Counted from the first letter of the stretch, positions 8,930 to 19,805 are shown. The stretch: DNA of 64,000 nucleotides from Paenibacillus_AP thailandensis (GCF_042685365.1 NZ_JBHUMY010000030.1:14509-78508), one strand, 5' to 3'. Numbers and translations: made by a program. Notes: a model not told the origin generated them from the sequence alone.

Positions 8930-10030
8930 CTAGACCGCCTCCTTCTTGTCCGGTTTGCCGCTTTTCTCTTTCGAGCCAAGCTTCATAATCGGCTTCAAGA
9001 AAAATCTTACAATGCCATGAGCGGCTACGAAGAAAATGATGGATCCGATCACGATCCGCGAAATTTCGTTCGGCACCCCCGCGCCGAAACTCATGCCGGT
9101 TGCGCCGTAGCTTAAGCCGCCGAACAGAATCGCTCCCAGCAGCACGCCGATCGGCGTATTGCCGCCAAGAAGGGCGACCGCGATACCGTCGAACCCGTAT
9201 CCCGGCGAAGCCGTCAGCACAGCCTGGTAGCCGAAAACGCCCAGCACTTCAAAAGCGCCGCCGAGTCCGGCGAAGACGCCGCTTATAAACATCGATTTGA
9301 CAATCGTCCGATTGACGTTCATCCCCGCGTATAATGCGGCATCTTTGTTGAAACCGACCGCCCGGAGCTCGTAACCGAGCTTCGTCCGCCATAAGAGCAC
9401 GTAGAAAACGACAACCCCGACAAGCGCCACTACGGCGCCCCAGTGAACGCGGGCGTTATCCATAAGGCTCGCCAGCCCGTCCATATGAACAAGCGCCGAT
9501 TCTTTAACCGGCTCAGACTTTTGTTGTCCTTCCGCGAGCAGGAACCGGTTAATGATCAAGTTCGACAAGTAGAGCCCGATCCAATTCAGCATAATGGAGG
9601 AGATGACCTCGTTAATCCCCCGCGCAGCCTTCAAGTAACCGGCGATAGCCGCCCACAAGCCGCCGAACACCGCGCCGGCGATAACCGCAAGCGGAGCGTG
9701 AATATACCACGGCAAATCAAGCGTCACGCCGATAATCGTTGCGCCTGTCATCCCCATGACAAACTGTCCTTCGGCCCCGATATTAAAAAGACCGGTACGG
9801 TAAGCGAACGCAATGGCCAGACCCGTAAATACAAGCGGCGTAATGGCCCGGATCGCTTCGCCGATATCGTAAGGGCTGCCGAACACTTTTTTGACCAGCG
9901 AAGAATACGCTTGAAGCGGATCGAAGCCGCCCGCAAGCATCGCAATCGCACCGACGATCAGCCCGAGAAGGATCGAGACAATGGGCACGAGAGCCGATGA
10001 TTTATTGAATATTTTATAGATGGCGCCCAT
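8930..10030 (-). CDS. nupP: Nucleoside ABC transporter permease (NupP-like)
   Basis: Second membrane subunit of the nucleoside importer. The 366 residues contain about nine to ten predicted transmembrane segments, the GLFNIGAEGQF motif near residue 82 that is typical of BMP-family permeases, and a basic, charged cytoplasmic tail. It starts 3 bp after nupO and ends next to the nupQ start, so the three are translated from one message. Confidence 0.93.
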   Translation of the reverse strand: MGAIYKIFNKSSALVPIVSILLGLIVGAIAMLAGGFDPLQAYSSLVKKVFGSPYDIGEAIRAITPLVFTGLAIAFAYRTGLFNIGAEGQFVMGMTGATIIGVTLDLPWYIHAPLAVIAGAVFGGLWAAIAGYLKAARGINEVISSIMLNWIGLYLSNLIINRFLLAEGQQKSEPVKESALVHMDGLASLMDNARVHWGAVVALVGVVVFYVLLWRTKLGYELRAVGFNKDAALYAGMNVNRTIVKSMFISGVFAGLGGAFEVLGVFGYQAVLTASPGYGFDGIAVALLGGNTPIGVLLGAILFGGLSYGATGMSFGAGVPNEISRIVIGSIIFFVAAHGIVRFFLKPIMKLGSKEKSGKPDKKEAV

Positions 10031-10033
10031 ACG

Positions 10034-11581
10034 CTACCCCCTCTCCGTTTTCTGTTCCGAACCGCCGGTATTCCCGGCCATTAACAGGCCAAGCTTCTGG
10101 TCGTCGCGCTCGGAAGCGTCAACCTCGCCTACAAGCTTCCCTTCGTACATGACGACGATACGGTCGGACAAAGCGTACAGCTCGTCCAGCTCGAAGGAAA
10201 CGAGCAGTACGGCCTTCCCTTCGTTTCGCGCTTGCACAAGCCGTTTATGCACATATTCGATCGCCCCGATGTCAAGACCGCGGGTTGGCTGAACCGCGAT
10301 GAGCAAATCCGGATCCTTCCACAGCTCGCGGGCGATAATCGTCTTCTGCTGGTTGCCGCCGGACAACGAACGGGCCGCTGCGTGTATACCGGAGCCGCGT
10401 ACGTCGAATTCCTTCACCAGCTTATCCGAAAGCTCGTCCATCGCCTTGAAATCGATAAAGCCGCCTTTGCCGAATTCGGGCTTGAAGTAGCTGCCCAGAA
10501 TCATATTTTCGCTAACGGAAAAATCAAGCACAAGGCCGTGTTTGTGGCGGTCTTCCGGGATATGCCCGACACCGGCGAGCGCAACCTCGCGCGGCGATCC
10601 GTTCGTCACGTCCTTCGTCTTCAGCTTGACGGAGCCGCCGCTCACCTTCAACATTCCGGTAATCGCTTGGATCAGCTCGCTTTGCCCGTTGCCGTCCACA
10701 CCCGCTATGCCCAATATTTCTCCCGCGCGGACGTTGAAGCTGACGCCGTCGAGCGTATATTTGCCGTTGCCGTCTTTCATGCGCAGCCGATCGACCGCCA
10801 ATACGACTTCGCCCGGCTTAGCCCGCTCCTTCTCCACCGTAAAGTTCACGTCCCGGCCGACCATCAGCTCCGCCAGCTGGCGTTCGTTCGTTTGCGACGT
10901 CTCCACCGTCCGGATCACCTTGCCGCGGCGAATGACGGTTACCCGGTCCGTAATCGCCATGACTTCCTTCAGCTTATGGGTAATGAGAATGATCGATTTC
11001 CCTTCCGCGGCCAAATTGCGCAAAATCTCGATTAACTCCTCGATTTCCTGCACGGTCAGCACCGCTGTAGGCTCGTCGAATATAAGAATGTCGGCGCCGC
11101 GATACAGCGTTTTTAATATTTCGACGCGCTGCTGCATGCCGACGGTTATATCTTGAATCCGCACGGTCGGATCAACTTTCAGTCCGTATTGTTCGGATAT
11201 GAACCGAACTCTTTCATTCGCTTCTTTATAATTGATGCTCATGCCTTTAACCGGCTCGTTGCCGAGCACGATATTTTCCGCAACCGTAAACGGCTGCACC
11301 AGCTTGAAGTGCTGATGCACCATACCGATGCCCAGCTCAATCGCTTTGCCCGCGCCGTCGATCACAACCTTCTGGCCGTTAACGGCTATGGACCCTTCAT
11401 CCGGTTGATACAAGCCGAACAAAATATTCATCAGCGTTGATTTGCCTGCCCCGTTCTCGCCAAGCAGCGCATGAATTTCGCCTTTTCTTAATTCAAAATC
11501 AATGGAATCGTTTGCCACTAACCCCGGAAATCGTTTCGTTATTCCAGTCAACTGAACGACCGGCGTTCCCCGTTCCATCAT
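10034..11581 (-). CDS. nupO: Nucleoside ABC transporter ATP-binding protein (tandem ATPase, NupO-like)
   Basis: Energises the NupPQ permease. The 515 residues hold two fused ABC domains, as in sugar and nucleoside importers. The first has a canonical Walker A (GENGAGKST) and Walker B (LIFDEPTAVLT). The second has a degenerate Walker A (GVDGNGQS) and the signature LSGGNQQK. Such asymmetry is normal for this family. Two adjacent ATG codons (11581, 11578) follow AGGAGTG. The leader contains a hairpin repeat also seen upstream of ctc and of the HD-domain gene. Confidence 0.94.
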   Translation of the reverse strand: MMERGTPVVQLTGITKRFPGLVANDSIDFELRKGEIHALLGENGAGKSTLMNILFGLYQPDEGSIAVNGQKVVIDGAGKAIELGIGMVHQHFKLVQPFTVAENIVLGNEPVKGMSINYKEANERVRFISEQYGLKVDPTVRIQDITVGMQQRVEILKTLYRGADILIFDEPTAVLTVQEIEELIEILRNLAAEGKSIILITHKLKEVMAITDRVTVIRRGKVIRTVETSQTNERQLAELMVGRDVNFTVEKERAKPGEVVLAVDRLRMKDGNGKYTLDGVSFNVRAGEILGIAGVDGNGQSELIQAITGMLKVSGGSVKLKTKDVTNGSPREVALAGVGHIPEDRHKHGLVLDFSVSENMILGSYFKPEFGKGGFIDFKAMDELSDKLVKEFDVRGSGIHAAARSLSGGNQQKTIIARELWKDPDLLIAVQPTRGLDIGAIEYVHKRLVQARNEGKAVLLVSFELDELYALSDRIVVMYEGKLVGEVDASERDDQKLGLLMAGNTGGSEQKTERG

Positions 11582-11593
11582 CTTATCACTCCT

Positions 11594-11637
11594 AAAAGTT
11601 TTGCGGATGAGTAAACTTCCCTTTGTAACAAAACAAG
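11594..11637 (-). repeat. 5'-leader hairpin repeat before nupO (single copy)
   Basis: On the minus strand it begins GTTTTGTTAC and ends CCGCAAAACTTTTAGGAG, so its right end supplies the nupO ribosome binding site. Terminal GTTTTG/CAAAAC arms can pair. The same architecture occurs at 42.5 and 54.5 kb. Its left end merges with the T-tract of the nupN terminator. Confidence 0.65.
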
Positions 11638-11659
11638 ACCGGCCCGAAGCCGGTCTTGT
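11626..11659 (-). terminator. Intra-operon terminator between nupN and nupO
   Basis: Stem ACAAGACCGGC / GCCGGTCTTGT (11633-11659) with a 5-nt loop, then a T-rich tail on the minus strand. It lies 34 bp after the nupN stop codon. It would let the binding lipoprotein be made in excess of the ATPase and permeases. Confidence 0.85.
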
Positions 11660-11692
11660 CGGACTTGCATCGACATATTGCGTTTCCGATGA

Positions 11693-12757
11693 TTATTCTT
11701 CTGGAGTAGTCGGAACCGTAATTTCTCCGCTAACAATCTTTTCTTTATATTCGTTCACTTTATCCAGCACGTCTTGAGGAACGTTAGGGTTGGATTCCGG
11801 AAGACCTACGCCGTTATCCTTCAGGCCAAGCGTAATGGTCTTTCCGCCTTCCAAAGTGCCGTTAATCAGATCGCTCGACACTTTATATACCGCTTCTTTT
11901 ACGCCCTTCATCATCGAAGTGAGCGTAACGTCGTTGCCGAATTCAAGCGATTGATCTTTGTCTACGCCGATAACCCATACTTTGTTGCCAGCGTTGAAAC
12001 GTTCGATCGCTTCGTTAAATACGCCTGTGCCGGTAGCGCCTGCGGCTTGGAAAATAATGTCAGCGCCGTCGTTGTATTGCGTAGCGGCGATCGTCTTGCC
12101 CACATCCGGCTTATCGAACGCGCCGGCATATTGAATCAATACTTCAGCGTTCGGATTTGCAGCTTTCACACCGGCTACATAACCGGCTTCAAACTTCTGG
12201 ATCGTCGGGGATTCGATACCGCCTACGAAACCAACTTTATTCGTTTTCGTCGTCAAGCCGGCAACTACGCCGACCAGGAAGGATCCTTCGTGTTCGGCGA
12301 AGGTAACCGAAGTAACGTTCGGCAGGTCAACAACGCTATCAATAAGGGCGAAGTTCGAGTCCGGATTTTGCTCCGCGGCTCTCGTCATGGCGTCGGAGAA
12401 CAAGAAACCGATTCCCCAGATCAAGTCGTATTTCTCTTGAACGAAGGATCTCAGGTTCGGCTCCATATCCGCGTCGCCTTTAGATTCCAGGTACTTGGTC
12501 GTAGCGCCCGTGTCTTGAGCAATTTGCTGCAACGCTTCCCAGGCGCTTTGGTTAAACGACTTGTCGTTGACGCCGCCGGTGTCGGTCGACATGCCGATTT
12601 TCATTTTGCTTGCTTCCGGAGCAGCCGATTCGCCGGCAGCCGGTTGGGACGGCGAAGCCGCCGGAGCGTTCGTATTGTTTTTCGCGCCTCCGCCGCACGC
12701 AGACAAAATCAGCGTCAGCGAAAGAATCAAGGCGAGCATCAAACCGGATTTCTTCAT
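11693..12757 (-). CDS. nupN: BMP-family nucleoside-binding lipoprotein (NupN-like)
   Basis: Extracellular substrate-binding subunit tethered by lipid. Starting at ATG 12757 (GGGGAGAG upstream) the 354-residue protein has a short basic N-terminus, a hydrophobic stretch and a lipobox LSAC. A Ala/Pro/Ser-rich linker follows, then the Bmp (PnrA-like) domain with MKIGMSTDTGGVNDKSF near its start. First gene of nupNOPQ, followed by a terminator before nupO. Promoter at 12845-12872. In-frame extension to 12793 lacks a ribosome binding site. Confidence 0.93.
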   Translation of the reverse strand: MKKSGLMLALILSLTLILSACGGGAKNNTNAPAASPSQPAAGESAAPEASKMKIGMSTDTGGVNDKSFNQSAWEALQQIAQDTGATTKYLESKGDADMEPNLRSFVQEKYDLIWGIGFLFSDAMTRAAEQNPDSNFALIDSVVDLPNVTSVTFAEHEGSFLVGVVAGLTTKTNKVGFVGGIESPTIQKFEAGYVAGVKAANPNAEVLIQYAGAFDKPDVGKTIAATQYNDGADIIFQAAGATGTGVFNEAIERFNAGNKVWVIGVDKDQSLEFGNDVTLTSMMKGVKEAVYKVSSDLINGTLEGGKTITLGLKDNGVGLPESNPNVPQDVLDKVNEYKEKIVSGEITVPTTPEE

Positions 12758-12844
12758 TTTTCTCTCCCCTAGTCTCAAAATAATATTTGGCAACCTGCTA
12801 AAGTCTGATTTTTCTTAGCTTGTCCAAACGGTCGCTATTATTCC

Positions 12845-12872
12845 ATTATAGAACCAAAAAAATAAACGTCAA
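12845..12872 (-). promoter_or_regulatory. Predicted sigma-A promoter of nupNOPQ
   Basis: Minus strand TTGACG (12867-12872), 16-bp spacer, perfect TATAAT (12845-12850), leaving a leader of about 80 nt. I see no purine riboswitch in the leader. The AT-rich sequence from 12873 to 13044 shows no gene. Confidence 0.75.
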
Positions 12873-13044
12873 TGTTAAAATGTAATAAAATGTGACATGA
12901 TGTTGGACGTTTATCATTTGCCGCTAACAAGCAATTGACATAACCAGAACAAAATGCTGTTCGTTCGGAAATCGCTTAGCAGGTTCATTCCACTTTCCAA
13001 ATTAAATTATAGCCTATAACCGAACATTAAGGAAGCATTAAAAT

Positions 13045-13094
13045 AAAAAGAACAGACGTTCAAAGGGCTTGGCGCCCTTGATGAACGTCTGTTC
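13045..13094 (-). terminator. Rho-independent terminator of ftsH
   Basis: Stem arms GAACAGACGTTC (complement at 13050-13061 and 13083-13094) enclosing a second AAGGG/CCCTT stem, followed on the minus strand by TTTTTATTTT. It begins 14 bp after the ftsH stop. Confidence 0.92.
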
Positions 13095-13107
13095 CAAATC
13101 AGCATAT

Positions 13108-15108
<2,001 letters not shown>

Positions 15109-15136
15109 CCCCTACCTCCTCTCAGACGCTTTAAAC

Positions 15137-15166
15137 ATTTTACCATAGCATGACTTTCCATCTCAA
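15137..15166 (-). promoter_or_regulatory. Predicted sigma-A promoter of ftsH
   Basis: Minus strand TTGAGA (15161-15166), 18-bp spacer, TAAAAT (15137-15142). A strong GAGAGGAGG ribosome binding site lies just before the ftsH ATG. Confidence 0.65.
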
Positions 15167-15205
15167 TAGAACTGGATCGGAGCAGAAGGCATGTACGGTC
15201 CATCC

Positions 15206-15235
15206 GTGCCCCGCCGGCAGACGCGTGCGGGGCAC
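15206..15235 (-). terminator. Hairpin downstream of hpt
   Basis: Perfect 9-bp stem GTGCCCCGC / GCGGGGCAC beginning 12 bp beyond the hpt stop. There is no T-tract on the minus strand, so it may be a weak terminator or an mRNA-stabilising hairpin. Confidence 0.5.
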
Positions 15236-15247
15236 ATAAGCATCGGG

Positions 15248-15787
15248 TTATTTCTCGTACACTTCCGGCTTGAGAATGCCGATGAAAGGCAGGTTGCGGT
15301 ATTTCTCCGCGAAATCCAGACCGTAGCCTACCACGAATTCGTCCGGAAGGGTGAAGCCCGTATAATCGGCTTGCAGATCGACCGTTCTGCGCGCCGGCTT
15401 GTCAAACAGCGTAGCGACCGTAACCGACTTCGCGTTGCGGCGCTCCAGCACGTCGATCAGATAGCTGAGCGTCAAGCCGCTATCGATAATATCTTCCACA
15501 ATAAGGACATCTCTTCCTTCAACGGTTACGTCAAGGTCCTTAATGATTTTGACGACGCCCGAAGATTTGGTCGACTGCCCGTAGCTCGAAACGGCCATAA
15601 AGTCGATTTCGAGCGGAATCGTCATCGCTTTGACGAGGTCGGACATAAAAATAAACGCGCCTTTAAGGACGCAAATAACGAGCGGATTCCTCCCCTCGAA
15701 ATCCCGGCTTAGCTTCTCGCCGAGCTCCTTCACCTTCGCCTGAATCGTTGCTTCATCATAAAGTACCGTCTGAATGTCGCTTAACAA
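15248..15787 (-). CDS. hpt: Hypoxanthine phosphoribosyltransferase
   Basis: Purine salvage: hypoxanthine or guanine plus PRPP gives IMP or GMP. The 179-residue protein carries the PRPP-binding motif VLIVEDIIDSGLT at 94-106 and the family's conserved SSYG near 67. The start codon is TTG (15787) behind a weak GGGGGAT site; the N-terminus aligns with B. subtilis HprT at that point. It lies 50 bp after tilS; the tilS-hpt-ftsH order is widely conserved in Firmicutes. Confidence 0.95.
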   Translation of the reverse strand: MLSDIQTVLYDEATIQAKVKELGEKLSRDFEGRNPLVICVLKGAFIFMSDLVKAMTIPLEIDFMAVSSYGQSTKSSGVVKIIKDLDVTVEGRDVLIVEDIIDSGLTLSYLIDVLERRNAKSVTVATLFDKPARRTVDLQADYTGFTLPDEFVVGYGLDFAEKYRNLPFIGILKPEVYEK

Positions 15788-15837
15788 AGAAATATCCCCC
15801 TACGTTATAACTATAATTATGAGTATACCGGCGTTAC

Positions 15838-17271
15838 TTATTCATGCTCGATTCGAACGCGCAGAACGCCTTTGGTCTTGCCCCGTTCCACAAGCGCATG
15901 TCCGGAGCGGCGGATTCCCGGCACCCACAGCAGGCGCCCCGCCGCATCGCACAGCAGCGGATACCGTTCCCTTAACGAAGGCGGAACTTTACCGTCAACG
16001 AACATATCTTGCACTTTTTTGGACCCGTTTAATCCTAGAATTTGCATTCGGTCGCCCGGCTTTCGGCTTCTGATGACGAGCGGAAACTTCAGCTTGTCGA
16101 TATCGAAGCAAGCCTCCTCGCGTCCGGCGGGAGCTGGACTTCGCCCCGCCGAAACGTCTTCCGCCGCAAACATCATCACCGACCCGAATTCCTTCACCTC
16201 AATGCGCGTTGCCCCGGCGGGAACCTCGTAGGCGTATCCGCCGTTTTCGCCGGCGCCGACTTGCTTCGGCCGGATAAAGGAAAGCCGGCCGTATTCTCTT
16301 AAAAAACGGACGCCGCCTCCCGCATCGAGCCTCCAGGTGCTCCTCGCACCCGGCGCGGCCGCCGCGCGAATCGTTTCGATATGGTCGAACGTAACTGAAT
16401 CCGCTTCCTCAGAAAGATAATTTAATATTAGTTTAATCAATCTCCTTTGTAAAGCGACGTGAAGCCCGTTAAGCGCCTCCGCCTGCAGCGCGACGCCTTC
16501 CGGCTCGAACGATGCAAGCTCGTCGAACAGCCGTTTCGCCTCCCGGTCCATCCAGTCGTCCTCGGAAGAAGCGAGCTCCGCCAATCGCCAAAGCGAATCC
16601 GGCAGTTGCGGATTGAATTGGGACAAGTACGGCAATACGTCGAGACGCACGACATTCCGGAAATAATCGCGCTTCTCGTTGCTGCCGTCCAGGCAATACG
16701 GTATATCATAATCGCTGCAATATTGAAGCAGGTCTGTTTTTTTCATACGCAGCAGAGGGCGAATGAGTTCCACGTTTTTTTCCGTACGCTTCATAGCAAT
16801 TGCTGCCAACCCTCCAAGGCCGGTGCCCCGGATGATCCGCATCATGACCGTTTCCGCCTGATCGTCGGCGTGGTGGGCCAGCGCGATGACGCCCGCGCCG
16901 TGCCGCGCGGCCGTCTCGTGCAAAAAGACGTACCGCCTCAGCCGGGACGCTTCTTGGCCGTTCATCCCTGTTTCTTCTATATAAGCAGGCATATTCAGCG
17001 ATATTTGCTCGCACTCGACGCCAAGCCGTTCCGAGAAGCTTTGCACGACAACGGCCTCTTCGGCCGACTCGGGCCGAAAGCCGTGATTGGCATGGGCCGC
17101 CACCAGCGATATGCCTTCGGACTCGGCCACTTGACTAAGCATATGGAGCAGCGCCATAGAATCCGGCCCGCCCGATACCGCGACTACGATTTTGTCGCCA
17201 TTCTTCCACAGCTTCTCCCGAGCCGCCGTACGGCGCAGGAATCGAAGCCGCTCGTCTTCCCTGTTTCCCAT
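15838..17271 (-). CDS. tilS: tRNA(Ile)-lysidine synthase
   Basis: Modifies C34 of the CAU-anticodon tRNA-Ile to lysidine using ATP, changing both charging and decoding from Met to Ile. The N-terminal PP-loop SGGPDS is at residues 33-38. The remaining domains, including a C-terminal TilS domain with the RSRKPGDRMQ segment, make up a full-length 477-residue protein. Start ATG 17271 follows GGAGAAGG. Between the protein kinase and hpt, as in B. subtilis. Confidence 0.96.
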   Translation of the reverse strand: MGNREDERLRFLRRTAAREKLWKNGDKIVVAVSGGPDSMALLHMLSQVAESEGISLVAAHANHGFRPESAEEAVVVQSFSERLGVECEQISLNMPAYIEETGMNGQEASRLRRYVFLHETAARHGAGVIALAHHADDQAETVMMRIIRGTGLGGLAAIAMKRTEKNVELIRPLLRMKKTDLLQYCSDYDIPYCLDGSNEKRDYFRNVVRLDVLPYLSQFNPQLPDSLWRLAELASSEDDWMDREAKRLFDELASFEPEGVALQAEALNGLHVALQRRLIKLILNYLSEEADSVTFDHIETIRAAAAPGARSTWRLDAGGGVRFLREYGRLSFIRPKQVGAGENGGYAYEVPAGATRIEVKEFGSVMMFAAEDVSAGRSPAPAGREEACFDIDKLKFPLVIRSRKPGDRMQILGLNGSKKVQDMFVDGKVPPSLRERYPLLCDAAGRLLWVPGIRRSGHALVERGKTKGVLRVRIEHE

Positions 17272-17308
17272 CGTTCAACCTTCTCCATTTCATACGGCTG
17301 CCTTGCGG

Positions 17309-18232
17309 TTACAGACCGCCGGCGAACAGCCAATAGATCGCCCCGGCAAGCAGCAGCAGCGATCCGGCGAACAGCCCCTTCACCCACAAAGGTACGGCAG
17401 CAGGGCGGCTCCGCTCCCGCCGGTGCAGAAGCAGGCGCCACGCTTCCGCAGCCGCTGCCGCATCCGGAAATCCGCCGCGAAACGCCCGCTCCAGCCACGA
17501 CACGTACGGCTGTAATCCCGGGCTGCCGCTTGCCAGATCCAGCAGATCGTCGGCCGAACGGTTCTGCGGCAGCCGTTCCTTCGTCAGCTGCATTAGCCGC
17601 TTCGGTTCATGAAGCTGGATGCACAGCACGCCGAACGAAAACAAGTCGTACCCTCCGTCCGCCGAACGGCTCCCCATATTCCAATAACCCCGGTCGTAAA
17701 TCTCCGTAAACTGCCGGACGCTTTTGCCCGCCGCGGTCACGCCGCCGAAATCGATCAGCTCGATGCGGCCGTAATCAAGCGCCATGACGTTCTCCGCCTT
17801 CAAGTCCCCGAATACCCATCCGGCGGCGTGCAGCTCGGCAAGCTTGTTCAGCAGATGCAGCCCCAGCAGCGGAAACCACTCCATGCCGTGCTGCGACAAA
17901 TAATTCGGCAGCGTAACGCCGCGCACATAACGCATAATATAAAAAGGATACTCCTTGCCGCCCGGCAATTGCAAATCGTCCACGTCGAACAGGAAAGCGT
18001 CTTTCCCGGAACGTCTTTGCGCGGCGAGCGACTTCAGCACATTGATTTCCGACTGCAAGTCGACGGTATCCATCCCTACCTTCATGGCGTACCAAGACCG
18101 GTCCCGCTCGACCAGATACACTTTGCCGTTGGCCCCCTCGCCGAGCAGCTTTTCGACGCGGTACCGGCGCTGCCTCCACTTGCCGATGACGGTCATCCCT
18201 TTGCGCAGCTCTAGATTAAACGACGTAGTCAC
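17309..18232 (-). CDS. Membrane-anchored Ser/Thr protein kinase (YabT-like)
   Basis: Hanks-type kinase of 307 residues. Visible parts are the glycine loop GEGANG (31-36), the ATP lysine K51, the DFG motif (161-163) and a single C-terminal hydrophobic anchor (about 283-304). The catalytic loop reads FGDLKAENV: the usual His and Arg of the HRD motif are replaced, but Asp143 and Asn148 remain, so activity is plausible. In B. subtilis the positional equivalent YabT is a sporulation and DNA-damage kinase without an extracellular sensor domain. The start is GTG 18232 inside the end of the VWA gene (17-bp overlap); ATG 18196 is an alternative. Confidence 0.85.
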   Translation of the reverse strand: MTTSFNLELRKGMTVIGKWRQRRYRVEKLLGEGANGKVYLVERDRSWYAMKVGMDTVDLQSEINVLKSLAAQRRSGKDAFLFDVDDLQLPGGKEYPFYIMRYVRGVTLPNYLSQHGMEWFPLLGLHLLNKLAELHAAGWVFGDLKAENVMALDYGRIELIDFGGVTAAGKSVRQFTEIYDRGYWNMGSRSADGGYDLFSFGVLCIQLHEPKRLMQLTKERLPQNRSADDLLDLASGSPGLQPYVSWLERAFRGGFPDAAAAAEAWRLLLHRRERSRPAAVPLWVKGLFAGSLLLLAGAIYWLFAGGL

Positions 18233-18941
18233 TCATCATCCCATCCGTTTCGTCCCTGTTCCCTTTACGATAAGACTCGGTCCTGTAAAAATCAATAACT
18301 TGCATCAGCGCAGGCCCCGTCGGCGTCGTGCCGCTCATCGGCAGCTTGGGAAAAATCGCGCTCACCCCCGTCAGATCGGATGTCCAGCCGATATCCATCA
18401 CGCATTCGTCCCCGTAGCGCGAGCCGGGAAAATGGAACACGCACAGCTCGCTTTCCCCCTGACGGGCTTGCAGGCTCAGCATTAAATCGCGGATCGCCTC
18501 TTCGACAGCCTGCAGCTTCGGCTTCATGCTTGCGCTGGCGTCGATCAGCAGCGCCACCTGCAGCTTCTGCGTCTCGCCCAGCTCGTCGATAACCCGCACC
18601 ACCTCGCCCCGCTTATCCGGCGGCAGCGCTTCAATCGAGCCGTTGCCAAGCACCTGCTTCAGCTCCTTCTGCACGGCAAGCTGCACCGTTTGCATGACCG
18701 TCTTCCGCGTCATCATCTGCACCGTCTGCGAGAGCTGCCTCGTATTGACGAGCCGGCTCATGCCGCCTCCCGCTCTAGCAATCTCGTCTATTTCGGCTGC
18801 GCCGAGCTCGCCTACGTCGCCGTAATCGAGCACGCCGACGACGTTGACGACGATGCCTTCCCCTTTCGCGTGCGCGGCGGCCACGACCGGGCTGACGCCG
18901 ACATTCGAGCAGCCGTCCGTAATGAGCAATATTTGTTTCAT
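18216..18941 (-). CDS. VWA-domain protein (YabS-like)
   Basis: A 241-residue protein that pairs with the downstream kinase. Residues 1-60 look like the second half of a von Willebrand A fold (LLITDGCSNVG). A complete VWA domain starts near 128 and has the metal-binding MIDAS motif DASAS at 134-138. There is no signal peptide, so it is probably cytoplasmic. The order spoIIE, yabS, yabT, tilS matches B. subtilis. Function is unknown; metal-dependent partner binding is inferred from the MIDAS residues. Confidence 0.85.
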   Translation of the reverse strand: MKQILLITDGCSNVGVSPVVAAAHAKGEGIVVNVVGVLDYGDVGELGAAEIDEIARAGGGMSRLVNTRQLSQTVQMMTRKTVMQTVQLAVQKELKQVLGNGSIEALPPDKRGEVVRVIDELGETQKLQVALLIDASASMKPKLQAVEEAIRDLMLSLQARQGESELCVFHFPGSRYGDECVMDIGWTSDLTGVSAIFPKLPMSGTTPTGPALMQVIDFYRTESYRKGNRDETDGMMSDYVV

Positions 18942-19112
18942 CGTTATCCCCTGCTTTCATTATCGGTTATTCTATCAGTTTTGCCGATTTTAAGAGGGAT
19001 AAACCAAGAAGAAACGATTCTTCCGGCCCTTCGCTCATGAGGAACCGTTTTCGGCCTCGCCTATAGACCGTCCGTTTAGCTATGAAAGAGGCCTGACTGC
19101 TGTAGAAACCGC

Positions 19113-19154
19113 AAAAAAAAGAGCCGTACCCGGCAAGTAGGACGTCTCTACTTG
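19113..19154 (-). terminator. Double-hairpin terminator after the gene at 19230
   Basis: On the minus strand a 7-bp stem CAAGTAG/CTACTTG is followed by a GCCG/CGGC stem and eight T residues. It separates the spoIIE-linked genes from the VWA-kinase unit. Confidence 0.85.
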
Positions 19155-19229
19155 TGGGTCAGCTCCGAAATGGACAACCATAAAAGCGACAGCAGCAGCA
19201 TCACCCCTTCTTCGCGCCGCTCGTTCGCC

Positions 19230-19805
19230 TTACTCCGGTTTTCCCCGAATGGCGACCGAGCCGCGCTGCAGGACAACTTGCCTGGGCCTTCCGAAAGCCG
19301 GCGGGCTCGATCGGTTTCGTCCCGCACCCTGCATTCGGCTTTGCGGAATGCCCGCGCCGGCCGTTCGACTCCCGCTCATGCGGACGATGGGCCGCCCTTC
19401 ACGGCTGCGGGCAAGCTTGTCCGCCGCTCCTTTCGCAAGCCGAAGCGGCCTGAGCTGGCGCGAGCCGCCCGCTTCCTTGCCCGGCCCGGCCGCCGATGCC
19501 ACCGTCGCCGGGCGCCCTTTGCGCCGCCCTTGCCGTTCCGTCCGGCGCGCCTCTTCCCATACCCGCGTCTCTTCGCGCTTGCGGGCCTCCACCCACGATC
19601 TCGCTTCCTTCCAGATCGGCGTCTCCGTCCGCATCGCCGCGCCCCACGCGGCGGCCGCTTCCATTGCCGGGACCGTATCGGGGTCCGCCTCCCGCACTAC
19701 ATTCGCCGGGCGTTCCGCCCGAATCCGTTCCGCTTCTTGCCGAACCGCATTCAAAGTCTCCGCTTCCGCTTTCACATTCTCTATTTTCATGTTCTTCTCT
19801 TTCAT
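19230..19805 (-). CDS. Hypothetical basic, low-complexity protein
   Basis: No family recognised. The start ATG 19805 has AGGAGG 8 nt upstream, and a terminator follows the stop, which argues for a real gene of 191 residues. The N-terminal 90 residues are charged and probably helical (rich in Ala, Glu, Arg; several NVKAEAE and EEARR-type stretches). The rest is rich in Arg, Gly, Pro and Ser, strongly basic and probably disordered. It starts 86 bp after spoIIE on the same strand. Long open frames also exist on the opposite strand in this GC-rich stretch, but they lack such a start signal. Confidence 0.5.
   Translation of the reverse strand: MKEKNMKIENVKAEAETLNAVRQEAERIRAERPANVVREADPDTVPAMEAAAAWGAAMRTETPIWKEARSWVEARKREETRVWEEARRTERQGRRKGRPATVASAAGPGKEAGGSRQLRPLRLAKGAADKLARSREGRPIVRMSGSRTAGAGIPQSRMQGAGRNRSSPPAFGRPRQVVLQRGSVAIRGKPE

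Noticed and set aside
13000..13045. Purine riboswitch upstream of nupN
   Set aside because: No conserved purine aptamer core or paired loops found in the AT-rich leader region.
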